In this document: in pieces, positions 17,662-26,151 of the stretch
Position numbering within the stretch: position 1 is the stretch's first letter
Layout of the letters: each line of letters starts with the position of its first letter
NCBI GenBank assembly: GCA_947494705.1
Contig: CANLVN010000003.1
Location: forward strand, 620,001-684,000
Direction of reading: 5' to 3'
Source: an uncultured Erythrobacter sp.
GTDB taxonomy: Bacteria > Pseudomonadota > Alphaproteobacteria > Sphingomonadales > Sphingomonadaceae
Length of the DNA stretch: 64,000 nt
Program-made: the position numbers and the translations under genes
Notes under the pieces: model-generated
Told to the model about the DNA's origin: nothing
What the model saw: the letters and a program-made list of their open reading frames with translations, nothing else
Database searches by the model: none

Positions 17662-17886
17662 CTACTTCACGATGTACGGCAGAAGGCCGATGTGACGCGC
17701 ACGCTTGATCGCCTTGGCGAGTTCACGCTGCTTCTTTGCGGAAACGGCGGTGATGCGCGAAGGAACGATCTTGCCACGCTCGGACATGAAGCCCTGGAGC
17801 AGGCGCACGTCCTTGTAATCGATCTTGGGGGCGTCCTTGCCGCTGAACGGGCAGGACTTGCGGCGGCGGAAAAACGGGCGTGCCAT
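17662..17886 (-). CDS. rpsR: 30S ribosomal protein S18
   Basis: The 74-residue protein carries the S18 signature '[20 protein letters not shown]' and '[20 protein letters not shown]'. S18 forms a heterodimer with S6 on the 30S platform. Its ATG overlaps the last base of the rpsF stop (ATGA), coupling the two partners. The N-terminus '[14 protein letters not shown]' includes a single Cys. Confidence 0.97.
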   Translation of the reverse strand: MARPFFRRRKSCPFSGKDAPKIDYKDVRLLQGFMSERGKIVPSRITAVSAKKQRELAKAIKRARHIGLLPYIVK

Positions 17887-18251
17887 CAGTCACGGTCCTC
17901 CCTGTCGGAACGGCGCTTTTTCTCACGCTCGTTCTTGCGCATCATCACGCTGGGGCCGTCTTCGTGCTCTTCGACACGGATGGTCATGTAGCGGATGACG
18001 TCTTCGTTGATACGGGTCTGGCGCTCGAGTTCCTCGACAACGGTGCCCGGGGCATCGATGTTGAGCATCACGAAATGTGCCTTGCGGTTGCGATCGATCT
18101 TGTAGGCGAGGGACTTGAGGCCCCAGGTTTCGGTCTTCGTGACCTTGCCTTCGTTCGCTTCGACGATTTCGGTCGCCGTGGCCGCCAGCGCGTCAACCTG
18201 GGACTGACTAAGGTCCTGACGCGCGAGGAAGATATGCTCGTACAGAGCCAT
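17886..18251 (-). CDS. rpsF: 30S ribosomal protein S6
   Basis: The start at 18251 ([15 protein letters not shown]) matches the conserved S6 N-terminus and has AAGGA upstream; the frame runs further 5' but that extension is not S6-like. The protein is 121 residues, with the S6 motif '[20 protein letters not shown]'. The C-terminus is basic and charged, ending in alternating Arg/Asp, unlike the acidic Glu-Glu tail that RimK extends in E. coli. This bears on the RimB-RimK genes 3.5 kb away. Confidence 0.96.
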   Translation of the reverse strand: MALYEHIFLARQDLSQSQVDALAATATEIVEANEGKVTKTETWGLKSLAYKIDRNRKAHFVMLNIDAPGTVVEELERQTRINEDVIRYMTIRVEEHEDGPSVMMRKNEREKKRRSDREDRD

Positions 18252-18447
18252 CCTGCGTTCCTTCATTCTGTATGCCGATCGCTGGCTTGTCCGCGGGATT
18301 GCGGGGCCCCTCCGGCTTTCTTCTTTTCCCCGGCGGGTGAGCAAGGGATGCGCGCACATAGCGGGTTCTGGTGGTAATGCAAGTCTTGTGCGACGCGGCA
18401 AGCGGGAGCACTCGGCAAGATTGAAACAGTATACGGGAGTATCGTCA

Positions 18448-19389
18448 ATGCCTTCAGGTCTGGTCGCCTTGTTCGACGATGTCGCGGTTATCGCGCGCGC
18501 CGCATCGGCTTCGGTCGACGATATAGCGGCCGCCGCAGGCAGGGCGGGGTCGAAGACGGCGGGCGTTGTCATCGACGATGCGGCAGTGACGCCTAGCTAC
18601 GTCACGGGCCTGTCCCCAGCGCGCGAATTGCCGATCATCTGGGCGATCACAAAGGGCAGCCTGTTCAACAAGCTCGTCATATTGCTCCCGGGCGCAATCT
18701 TGTTGTCCGAGTTTTTACCGTGGCTCATCATCTACATCCTGATGCTGGGCGGTGCCTTCCTGAGTTACGAAGGCGCTGAAAAGGTGATGGAGAAGCTGGG
18801 CGGGAAGAAGCACGGCAAGACGGTCGACGACGTGATCGAGAACCCTCAGGAGTTCGAGAAGAAGCGAATTTCCGGGGCTATACGCACTGACCTCATCCTT
18901 TCCGCAGAGATCATGGCGATTGTGCTCAACGAGCTTGATCTCGACATCTGGTGGGAACGCGGCGCGGCGCTGGCGCTTGTCGGCGTGGCGGTCACCATCG
19001 TCGTCTATGGTGCGGTCGCCATCATCGTGAAGCTCGACGACATCGGCCTCAAGCTGGCCCAAAGCGACAGTTCAGGGATTTCCAGTTTCGGAGAAGGACT
19101 CGTCGCTTTCGTCCCCAAGCTGCTGATTGCATTGTCCTTTATCGGTACGATTGCGATGCTGTGGGTCGGTGGCGGCATTATCGTCCACGGTACGCACGAA
19201 ATCGGCTTCGACCTGTTCTACGATATCGCTCACGGAGCCGAATATGCGGTCCAGAGCGCGACCGGAGCCTTGTCTGGTGTGCTGGGCTGGGCGACCTATG
19301 CGGCGATTTCTGCCATTATCGGCCTGTTGCTCGGCGCGGTAATTGCCTTCGTTTTGCATAAGGTGTTTGGTTTCGAAGGGGCGCATTGA
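18448..19389 (+). CDS. DUF808 (YedI-like) membrane protein
   Basis: GGGAG at 18435-18439 supports ATG 18448, giving 313 residues. The N-terminal '[21 protein letters not shown]' and '[20 protein letters not shown]' are the DUF808 hallmarks. They are followed by about seven hydrophobic segments and the cytoplasmic motif '[16 protein letters not shown]'. DUF808 proteins are inner-membrane proteins of unknown function. A GST gene starts at its last stop base. Confidence 0.9.
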   Translation: MPSGLVALFDDVAVIARAASASVDDIAAAAGRAGSKTAGVVIDDAAVTPSYVTGLSPARELPIIWAITKGSLFNKLVILLPGAILLSEFLPWLIIYILMLGGAFLSYEGAEKVMEKLGGKKHGKTVDDVIENPQEFEKKRISGAIRTDLILSAEIMAIVLNELDLDIWWERGAALALVGVAVTIVVYGAVAIIVKLDDIGLKLAQSDSSGISSFGEGLVAFVPKLLIALSFIGTIAMLWVGGGIIVHGTHEIGFDLFYDIAHGAEYAVQSATGALSGVLGWATYAAISAIIGLLLGAVIAFVLHKVFGFEGAH

Positions 19390-20036
19390 TGAGCGGTGCA
19401 GCGCCCACGCTCTACACCTGCGCCGGCTCGCGCGGGCTGCGGGCGACGTGGGCGGCCGAAGAAGCGGGATTAGAGATAGACCTCAAGATTCTGCCATTCC
19501 CGCCGCGTCACCTGGCACCCGAATACCTTGAAACAAACCCGCTGGGCACCGTGCCCATGTTGATCGACGGCGATGCGCAGATGACCGAGAGCTGCGCGAT
19601 TGCACATTATCTCGCTGTGATGGGCGGGGCCGACGATCTGGTGGTCGCACCGGGCAAGAAAGATTACGCCGCCTACCTAGACTACACCTACCATGCCGAC
19701 GCGACGATCACTTTTCCGCAGACGGTCTATATGCGCTTTGCCCTGTTCGAGAAGGACAAGGGTTGGGCCGAGGCGGGCGAGGCCTATGCCAAGTGGTTCT
19801 GGAAGCGGCTGGTGAAAGTAGAGCGGCGGCTTGAGGGGCGCGAATACCTCTGCGCGGACCGTTTCACGGTGGCCGATATATGCGTGGGCTATGCGCTGGT
19901 GCTTGCCGGAAGGGTCGGGTTGGACGAGGGCGTACCTGACAGCCTCAAGACCTATCGTGAGCGCCTGACACAGCGGCCAGCCTATAAGCGCGCGACTGAT
20001 CGCGAGGGTGAAGGGCTCGCGATTCTGAAGCGCTAG
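19389..20036 (+). CDS. Glutathione S-transferase
   Basis: ATG 19389 overlaps the DUF808 stop by one base. The 215-residue cytosolic GST has the N-terminal thioredoxin-like half with 'NPLGTVPMLIDGDAQMTESCAI' (the cis-Pro and 'ES' glutathione-binding residues, about 53-70). The C-terminal helical domain has 'DRFTVADICVGYALVLA', the N-capping motif. The substrate is unknown. The gene ends exactly where the convergent zinc-ribbon gene ends, with no spacer and no terminator. Confidence 0.9.
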   Translation: MSGAAPTLYTCAGSRGLRATWAAEEAGLEIDLKILPFPPRHLAPEYLETNPLGTVPMLIDGDAQMTESCAIAHYLAVMGGADDLVVAPGKKDYAAYLDYTYHADATITFPQTVYMRFALFEKDKGWAEAGEAYAKWFWKRLVKVERRLEGREYLCADRFTVADICVGYALVLAGRVGLDEGVPDSLKTYRERLTQRPAYKRATDREGEGLAILKR

Positions 20037-20309
20037 TTACCGAGCGCCGAGATCAGTCCCGCACTTCCCGCATACCCTGTTGGGCCAGGGCACCGCGAAC
20101 ATGCCACGGAAGAACAGGTTCTTGCCGCAGGTCGGGCAGTTGTAGGCCAGCATTCGCCGGTTCGCGATGACCAGTCCGATGATGGCGACACCGAAAGCTA
20201 TCGTCGAGTGACCAAAGAACCGGTCCACCACCGCGACAAACAACACCGCCAGAACCAGCGCGCCCGCCATAAACCAGGCGTGCCGCTTTGCATGTTCGTA
20301 GATGGTCAC
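20037..20309 (-). CDS. Zinc-ribbon membrane protein, coupled to Mur ligase
   Basis: GTG 20309 overlaps the stop of the upstream Mur ligase gene (GTGA). The 90-residue product has two hydrophobic segments (about residues 12-30 and 36-48) and then a treble-clef-like zinc ribbon, 'CPTCGK' and 'CGKCG', about 25 residues apart. This is probably an inner-membrane protein with a cytoplasmic metal site. I do not know its role. Translational coupling suggests it is needed together with the ligase. Confidence 0.65.
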   Translation of the reverse strand: MTIYEHAKRHAWFMAGALVLAVLFVAVVDRFFGHSTIAFGVAIIGLVIANRRMLAYNCPTCGKNLFFRGMFAVPWPNRVCGKCGTDLGAR

Positions 20310-21748
20310 GATAACCGCTCGAAAACGCCCTTTGCAAAGGTGCTCAAGGTGTCGTCGCGCGCGCCCATGATGACGATGCGATCGCCCGGTCTCGCGATTT
20401 CGACCATGCGCTCGCCGCACGCCTTTCTATCGGGAATATGCTCGGCGCTGCCGCCATGGCTCTGGATCATTTGGACAATCCGCTCGGTGCCTTCGCTGCG
20501 GTCGACCGTGCCGCCGAAATAGACAGGATCGCACATGATCGTGACATCTTCGTCGTCTAGTTCGCGAGCAAACGTCCCGGCCAGCTCCTCGCCCATTTGG
20601 CGTAACGGTCCGTAGCCATGCGGCTGAAAGAAGGCGATGACACGGCCCGGCGTGGCTTTCAGAGTGCGCAAGGTTGCCGCGCATTTCTCGGGGTTGTGGC
20701 CGAAATCGTCGATCACCGAGATGCCGCTATCGGTCGAGCCTACGACGTCGAAGCGCCGCGCCAGCCCTGCAAAATTGCGCAGCGCATAAACCGCCCGGCC
20801 CACATCAATCCCTGCCGCATGCACAGCCGCAATCGCTGCAAGCGCGTTGGACAGGTTGTGCATTCCCGGCATCGGCAAGATCAGCGGGAAAACCCGGCGT
20901 TCCTTGTTATCGATCACCGCCGCGCGAATGCCCAGCGCGCTCTGATCGATGCTGTCGGGCTCAACCGTGATGTCGGCCTTCTGGTTGCGGACCGCGAAGC
21001 TGACTGACTTGTCGACCTTCAGATAGCGCGACTCCTCGTCGTCGAGATTGACGACTGCAATATCGGACGCCTTGAGAAAGTTGCCGAACAGCCTCCGCAA
21101 TTCTTCGATGCTCTTGTGATCGAGGCTGACATTCAGCAGCAGGCCGACGCTCGGCCTGTAGAGCGCGATCGAGCCGTCGCTTTCGTCCACTTCGCTGACG
21201 AAGACATTCGGACTGCCGATGCGTGCGCTGGCGAACGGATTGTCGGCGTGGGTGAAGTTCTTCATCACCGCGCCGTTCATTACCGTGGGATCGTGACCCA
21301 CTTCGAACAGGATCCACGCAATCATCCCGGTGACGGTCGACTTGCCGGAAGTACCGCCCACCGCAATCGAAAAACGGGCTGCGTTGAACATGCTGGATAG
21401 CAACTCGGCCCGGCTCATCCGCTCGCAACCAAGCTCCTTTGCCCGCGCGACCTCGGGCACCGTGTCTTCGACCGCGGCGCTCGCAATCAGGATCTGATCA
21501 GGCGAGGTAATGCCACTGCCGTCCTGAGCGAATAATTCGAAACCGTTCTTCTCGAGCCAGGCAAACTTTTCGGGCGTGCGGCCTTGATCGAAGGAGCGGT
21601 CCGACCCGGCCACCTCAACCCCCTGTCCCTTTGCGAGCTGGGCGAGCGGGAGCATGCCCGATCCGCCTATCCCGCAGAAAAACAGGGGCCGCCCTTCGAG
21701 CGACTCTTCGTTGCCGGTTGTCTGATTGGATGTGTCGACCGCTTTCAT
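20306..21748 (-). CDS. MurC/Mpl-type Mur ligase, probable murein-recycling enzyme
   Basis: The 480-residue protein has Mur ligase domains in order. There is an N-terminal Rossmann domain ('FFCGIGGSGMLPLAQLAKGQG'), a central ATPase with P-loop 'GGTSGKSTVTGM' and 'VSEVDESDGSI', and a C-terminal domain with 'DDFGHNPEKCAATLRTLK'. MurC and Mpl normally show GTHGKTTT; here His is Ser and Thr is Ser. It is divergent, across only 56 bases, from an LD-carboxypeptidase gene. LdcA trims recycled tetrapeptide to tripeptide and Mpl ligates that to UDP-MurNAc, so Mpl activity is the best inference. UDP-MurNAc-alanine ligase (MurC) is the alternative. Confidence 0.8.
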   Translation of the reverse strand: MKAVDTSNQTTGNEESLEGRPLFFCGIGGSGMLPLAQLAKGQGVEVAGSDRSFDQGRTPEKFAWLEKNGFELFAQDGSGITSPDQILIASAAVEDTVPEVARAKELGCERMSRAELLSSMFNAARFSIAVGGTSGKSTVTGMIAWILFEVGHDPTVMNGAVMKNFTHADNPFASARIGSPNVFVSEVDESDGSIALYRPSVGLLLNVSLDHKSIEELRRLFGNFLKASDIAVVNLDDEESRYLKVDKSVSFAVRNQKADITVEPDSIDQSALGIRAAVIDNKERRVFPLILPMPGMHNLSNALAAIAAVHAAGIDVGRAVYALRNFAGLARRFDVVGSTDSGISVIDDFGHNPEKCAATLRTLKATPGRVIAFFQPHGYGPLRQMGEELAGTFARELDDEDVTIMCDPVYFGGTVDRSEGTERIVQMIQSHGGSAEHIPDRKACGERMVEIARPGDRIVIMGARDDTLSTFAKGVFERLS

Positions 21749-21804
21749 TGCGATTCATGGTTATGGGCTTGCACCTAGGCTGACAAGCGCCATAGGCTGC
21801 GCAT

Positions 21805-22635
21805 ATGACGAATATCGCCATTTGTGCCCCGGCAACTCCGATAACCCGCGAACAGGCCGAGGCTTGCAAGACGCTGGTGGCGGACGAGTTTCCCGGCACC
21901 CGAGTGACTTTTCATGAGCAATGCTTCGCCTCGCAAGGCCATTTCGCTGGCGATGACCTGACCCGGCTCTCCGCACTTCTCGATTGCGCCAATGATACCG
22001 CCTACGATGTCGTCTGGTTCGCCAAGGGTGGCTATGGATCGAACCGCATTGCAGAGGCGGCAGTCGCCCAGATGAACGCCTCTGCGCGGGCCAAGACTTA
22101 TATCGGATTCTCCGATTGCGGATATCTGTTGGGCGCGCTGTATCGAGCAGGAATAGGGCAATGCGTCCATGGCTCGATGCCTGTCAGCGCGCGGTCCGAA
22201 AAGGGCAGAGAGGCACTCAGAAGGGTCCTACAGTGGCTGAACGGCGACAATTCGGGTCTTGAGCGGAGCCTGGACGGCACCACGCCGGCTGCTGCTTTCA
22301 ACCTCATCACCCTGACCATGCTGGCTCGCACGCCGGCCATGCCGGACCTCACCGGGCATGTCGTGATGGTCGAGGAGGTCGCCGAACATCTCTATGCGAT
22401 CGACCGGCTGTTCTTCGCGTTGGTGAACAGCCTCCCGCGAATTGCCGGATTGCGCTTGGGTTCGATCACCGCGGTGCCCGAGAACTACGTCGAATTTGGC
22501 CAGAGCGAGGAAGAGATCGCGCGCTATTGGTGTGATCGGGCCGGCATTCGCTATCTCGGGCGTGCCGAGATCGGGCATACTTCTGCCAACAAGGTTGTGC
22601 CCTTCGGACTTGCGGGACCCGCGCGAGGCTCCTAA
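21805..22635 (+). CDS. ldcA: LD-carboxypeptidase (S66 family)
   Basis: The 276-residue protein matches the S66 family: 'FAKGGYGSNRIAEA' (cap of the active site), nucleophile elbow 'YIGFSDCGYLL' with Ser103, Glu in 'VVMVEEVAEHLY' and His in 'GHTSANKVVPFG'. The enzyme removes the terminal D-Ala from recycled L-Ala-D-Glu-DAP-D-Ala tetrapeptide in the cytoplasm; there is no signal peptide, which fits. It is divergent from the Mur ligase gene, supporting a shared recycling role. fabD follows on the same strand after 27 bases. Confidence 0.9.
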   Translation: MTNIAICAPATPITREQAEACKTLVADEFPGTRVTFHEQCFASQGHFAGDDLTRLSALLDCANDTAYDVVWFAKGGYGSNRIAEAAVAQMNASARAKTYIGFSDCGYLLGALYRAGIGQCVHGSMPVSARSEKGREALRRVLQWLNGDNSGLERSLDGTTPAAAFNLITLTMLARTPAMPDLTGHVVMVEEVAEHLYAIDRLFFALVNSLPRIAGLRLGSITAVPENYVEFGQSEEEIARYWCDRAGIRYLGRAEIGHTSANKVVPFGLAGPARGS

Positions 22636-22662
22636 CCCGCGCCGCCCAAGGGAGATTCCACA

Positions 22663-23601
22663 ATGATCGCTTTCGTATTTCCGGGGCAGGGCAGTCAAAA
22701 GGTCGGCATGGGCGCGGAACTCGCCGCAGCGAGTGCAGCGGCGCGCGAGGTGTTCGAAGAAGTCGACGACGCGCTGGGCTTCAAGCTGTCCGTCATCATG
22801 CTTGATGGACCCGAGGAAAAGCTGACGCTCACAGAGAACGCACAACCCGCGATCATGGCAAACGCCATCGCCACGCAGCGGGTGCTTGAGCAGGATTTCG
22901 GAGTGAAGCTGGCCGACAAGGGCGCTTGCGTCGCGGGCCATTCGCTCGGCGAATATTCCGCCCTGTGCGCGGTCGGCGCGTTCGATCTGGCTACCACTGC
23001 AAGGCTGCTCAAGCTGCGCGGCTCCGCGATGCAGGATGCCGTGCCGGTTGGCGAAGGCGCGATGGCAGCATTGCTCGGCGCGGATATCGAGAAGGCGAAG
23101 GCTCTCGCTGCCGCCGCCTCGGAGCAGAGCATCTGCGAAATCGCCAATGACAACGATCCTTCGCAAGTCGTGATCTCGGGCCACAAGGAAGCGATCGAGC
23201 GCGCCGTCGCCATGGCGAAAGATCACGGGATCAAGCGCGGCGTGATGCTGCCCGTTTCCGCCCCTTTCCACTGTTCCTTGATGAAACCGGCCGCCGACCG
23301 CATGGAGCAGGCGCTGGCCGAAACGCCGCCGGGCGAAATGGCGCTGCCCGTCTATGCCAACATGACCGCGAAGAAAGTGACCGAGCCCGAAGAGGAGCGT
23401 CGCCTGCTGGTCGAACAGGTTACCGGCCGCGTGCGCTGGCGCGAAAGCGTGTTGGCCATGCGGGCCGACGGCGTCGAGCGCTTCGTCGAACTGGGCGGCA
23501 AGGTGCTTGCACCGATGATCGGACGTATCGACAAGGAGGCGACGACGACCAGCCTCATTGCTATGGAGGACATCGAAGCCTTCGCGAAGGAGATTGGCTG
23601 A
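22663..23601 (+). CDS. fabD: Malonyl-CoA:ACP transacylase
   Basis: FabD loads malonyl groups onto acyl carrier protein for fatty-acid synthesis. The 312-residue protein begins 'FVFPGQGSQKVGMG', has the nucleophile motif 'GHSLGEYSAL' with Ser94, the conserved Arg region 'LLKLRGSAMQ' and His in 'SAPFHCSLM'. AAGGGAG lies just upstream. Its TGA overlaps the fabG ATG by one base, a coupled pair. Confidence 0.97.
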   Translation: MIAFVFPGQGSQKVGMGAELAAASAAAREVFEEVDDALGFKLSVIMLDGPEEKLTLTENAQPAIMANAIATQRVLEQDFGVKLADKGACVAGHSLGEYSALCAVGAFDLATTARLLKLRGSAMQDAVPVGEGAMAALLGADIEKAKALAAAASEQSICEIANDNDPSQVVISGHKEAIERAVAMAKDHGIKRGVMLPVSAPFHCSLMKPAADRMEQALAETPPGEMALPVYANMTAKKVTEPEEERRLLVEQVTGRVRWRESVLAMRADGVERFVELGGKVLAPMIGRIDKEATTTSLIAMEDIEAFAKEIG

Positions 23602-24365
23602 TGTTTAGACTCAACGGAATGAACGCCCTCGTGACCGGCGCCAGCGGCGGCATCGGCTCCGCGATCGCGACCGCGCTGGCCGGACAGGGCGCACGCGTGG
23701 CGCTGTCCGGCTCGAATGGCGAGAAGCTGCGCGGCTTTCGCGAACAGCTGATGGGCGAGATCGGCGCACCCGAACACGGCGACCATGTCGAGATTACCTG
23801 CGACCTTTCGAAATCGGACCAAGTCGAAGAACTGATCCCCGCGACCCTCGATACGCTGGGCAGCATCGACATTCTCGTGAACAATGCCGGGATCACGCGC
23901 GACAATCTTGGCATGCGGATGAAGGATGACGAGTGGGACGAGGTGATCCGTATCAACCTCGAATCCGTTTTTCGCCTGATGCGCGCCAGCGCCAAGCCGA
24001 TGATGAAGGCGCGCTTCGGCCGGGTCATCAACATCACCAGCGTCGTCGGTTCGACCGGCAATCCCGGCCAGATGAACTATGCCGCGGCCAAGGCAGGCCT
24101 GACTGGCATGACCAAGAGCTTTGCTCAGGAAGTCGCCAGCCGCGGCATCACCGCAAATTGCCTCGCCCCCGGTTTCATCCGCACTGCGATGACCTCTGCA
24201 CTCGACGAGAAGCAGACCGAGGCGATCAACGCACGCATTCCGATGGGCAAGATGGGCAGTGGCGAGGACATCGGGGCCGCCGCCACCTTCCTTGCAAGCC
24301 GGGAAGCAGGTTATATCACAGGTGAAACGCTGCACGTGAACGGTGGGATGGCGATGCTGGGGTGA
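23601..24365 (+). CDS. fabG: 3-oxoacyl-ACP reductase
   Basis: FabG reduces beta-ketoacyl-ACP with NADPH. The 254-residue SDR has 'VTGASGGIGSAIA' (cofactor loop), 'NNAGITRDNLGMRMKDDEWD' (a FabG-specific segment), catalytic Ser and Tyr-x-x-x-Lys in 'ITSVVGSTGNPGQMNYAAAK' and the C-terminal 'ITGETLHVNGGMAM'. It follows fabD by translational coupling. acpP and fabF, common next genes, are not here; dnaN follows after 170 bases. Confidence 0.96.
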   Translation: MFRLNGMNALVTGASGGIGSAIATALAGQGARVALSGSNGEKLRGFREQLMGEIGAPEHGDHVEITCDLSKSDQVEELIPATLDTLGSIDILVNNAGITRDNLGMRMKDDEWDEVIRINLESVFRLMRASAKPMMKARFGRVINITSVVGSTGNPGQMNYAAAKAGLTGMTKSFAQEVASRGITANCLAPGFIRTAMTSALDEKQTEAINARIPMGKMGSGEDIGAAATFLASREAGYITGETLHVNGGMAMLG

Positions 24366-24535
24366 GGTTTGCGGTGTTAAACCCCTCCTTATCCCCAAGC
24401 GAATCTCGGTTCGTGTCACCTCATGCTTGCCCGTATGGCCTGCCACGCTAAGGTTTTCGCGACCAAGGGCGCTGTCGGGGGCGATTCCGTCCCCTTCCGG
24501 GCCGAGCAGAGCAAAAAGAGAATAGGTTAGGTCCG

Positions 24536-25663
24536 ATGAAGGCTACGATCGAACGCGCGACGCTCCTGCGTTGTCTGTCCCATGTTCAGTCGGTGGTCGA
24601 GCGCCGCAACACCATTCCGATCCTGTCCAACCTGCTGATCGATGCCAGCGATGGCGGCAGCGTCAAGGTGATGGCGACCGACCTCGACCTCCAGGTGGTT
24701 GAGACCATGAGCGCGGCTTCGGTCGACAGCCCCGGCGCGATCACCGTCAGCGCGCACCTGCTGTTCGACATCGCACGCAAGTTGCCCGATGGAAGTCAGG
24801 TCAGTCTCGAGACCGCCGAGAACCGGATGGAGATCAAGGCCGGGCGCGCGCGCTTCAAGCTGCCCACGCTGCCGCGCGACGATTTCCCGGTGATCGTCGA
24901 AGGCGACCTGCCAACATCGTTCGAACTGCCCGCACGCACGCTGGCGGAAATGATCGACCGCACGCGCTTCGCGATCTCGACCGAAGAGACGCGCTATTAC
25001 CTCAACGGTATTTTCCTGCACGTGACCGACGACGACGAACCGGTGCTGAAGGCAGCTGCGACCGATGGTCACCGTCTGGCGCGATTCACGCTTGCACGGC
25101 CCGATGGGGCCGAGGGAATGCCGGACGTCATCGTGCCACGCAAAGCGGTGAACGAGCTTCGCAAGCTGCTCGACGAGGCGATCGATGGATCGGTGCAGAT
25201 CGACCTGTCGGCCTCCAAGATCCGTTTCACGCTCTCGGGTGAGGGCGGGGTGGTGCTGACCAGCAAGCTCATCGACGGGACTTTCCCCGACTACAGCCGC
25301 GTGATCCCGACCGGCAACGACAAGCTGCTCCGTGTCGATCCCAAGCTGTTCTTCCAGGGCGTTGACCGCGTCGCGACCATCGCGACCGAGAAGACCCGAG
25401 CTGTGAAGATGGGGCTGGATGCCGACAAGGTGACGCTGTCGGTGACATCGCCGGACAATGGCAACGCCGCCGAAGAGCTGATGGGCTCCTATTCGAGTGA
25501 CCCGATGGAGATCGGCTTCAACGCCAATTACCTCAAGGACATTCTAGGCCAGTTCGACGCCGAAGAAATCGAATTGCACCTCGCCGATGCGGGCGCGCCA
25601 ACCCTGATCCGCGAGAACGAGGCTAGCCCGGCGCTCTACGTGCTGATGCCGATGCGTGTCTGA
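24536..25663 (+). CDS. dnaN: DNA polymerase III beta subunit (sliding clamp)
   Basis: The 375-residue protein has three clamp domains. The N-terminus 'ERATLLRCLSHVQSVVERRN' with 'TIPILSNLLIDA' and the C-terminus 'LIRENEASPALYVLMPMRV' are diagnostic, and the length is standard. It tethers Pol III to DNA. No dnaA or recF is adjacent, as is usual in this order, where dnaN is separated from the origin. Upstream is a 170-base gap with no clear terminator for fabG. Confidence 0.97.
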   Translation: MKATIERATLLRCLSHVQSVVERRNTIPILSNLLIDASDGGSVKVMATDLDLQVVETMSAASVDSPGAITVSAHLLFDIARKLPDGSQVSLETAENRMEIKAGRARFKLPTLPRDDFPVIVEGDLPTSFELPARTLAEMIDRTRFAISTEETRYYLNGIFLHVTDDDEPVLKAAATDGHRLARFTLARPDGAEGMPDVIVPRKAVNELRKLLDEAIDGSVQIDLSASKIRFTLSGEGGVVLTSKLIDGTFPDYSRVIPTGNDKLLRVDPKLFFQGVDRVATIATEKTRAVKMGLDADKVTLSVTSPDNGNAAEELMGSYSSDPMEIGFNANYLKDILGQFDAEEIELHLADAGAPTLIRENEASPALYVLMPMRV

Positions 25664-25664
25664 C

Positions 25665-26072
25665 ATGCGCGCCGGCGTTTTCCTTGCAATTACAGCACTG
25701 GCCAGCGCCCCGCTGGCGGCTCAGGATGATTATGAGCCCGGCTTCACGCCAGAGGATGACCTGGACTGTGCGCTCTACATCGGAGCCCTGATGGCGGAGA
25801 TGGACGCCAGCATGACGCCCGACAACCGCACCGGGCTGACCAGCGCATTCACCTATTTCATTGGCCGCTACGAAGCGCAGCGTGGGCTAAACGTGGGTGA
25901 GGCGCTGGCGGAACGCTATCTGGTTTATCGCGCTGGCAATTCCGCCCAGATCGCGCAGAATTGCACGATCCGCATGCGTTCTTTCGGCAGCCGCCTCCAA
26001 TTCGCGCAAAGCGCGCTTGTCGAAGTCGAGCGCGAGGCCTCCGGTGGGTCGCGCGGTGAACCCGACCAATAG
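25665..26072 (+). CDS. Small secreted protein, function unknown
   Basis: ATG 25665 lies one base after the dnaN stop; an in-frame GTG at 25656 would overlap dnaN. The 135-residue product has a signal peptide 'FLAITALASAPLAAQ'. The mature helical domain has two Cys ('DDLDCALYIGALMAEM' and 'IAQNCTIRMRSFG') likely to pair in the periplasm. Similar short proteins with a 'DCALYIGALM'-like core occur near dnaN in relatives, as far as I recall. No function is known. Confidence 0.6.
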   Translation: MRAGVFLAITALASAPLAAQDDYEPGFTPEDDLDCALYIGALMAEMDASMTPDNRTGLTSAFTYFIGRYEAQRGLNVGEALAERYLVYRAGNSAQIAQNCTIRMRSFGSRLQFAQSALVEVEREASGGSRGEPDQ

Positions 26073-26151
26073 TTCAATGATCGGTCCGCAAGCTCTGTGC
26101 AGCGCTGACCGTTTTCGCTAGGCCTTTTCGCCAAAGAGGAGAGTGCCTTCG

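Noticed and set aside
24366..24535. Promoter or terminator between fabG and dnaN
   Set aside because: A weak GGGG/CCCC pairing and AT-rich patches are visible, but no convincing -35/-10 pair or T-tailed hairpin, so nothing is annotated in this 170-base gap.
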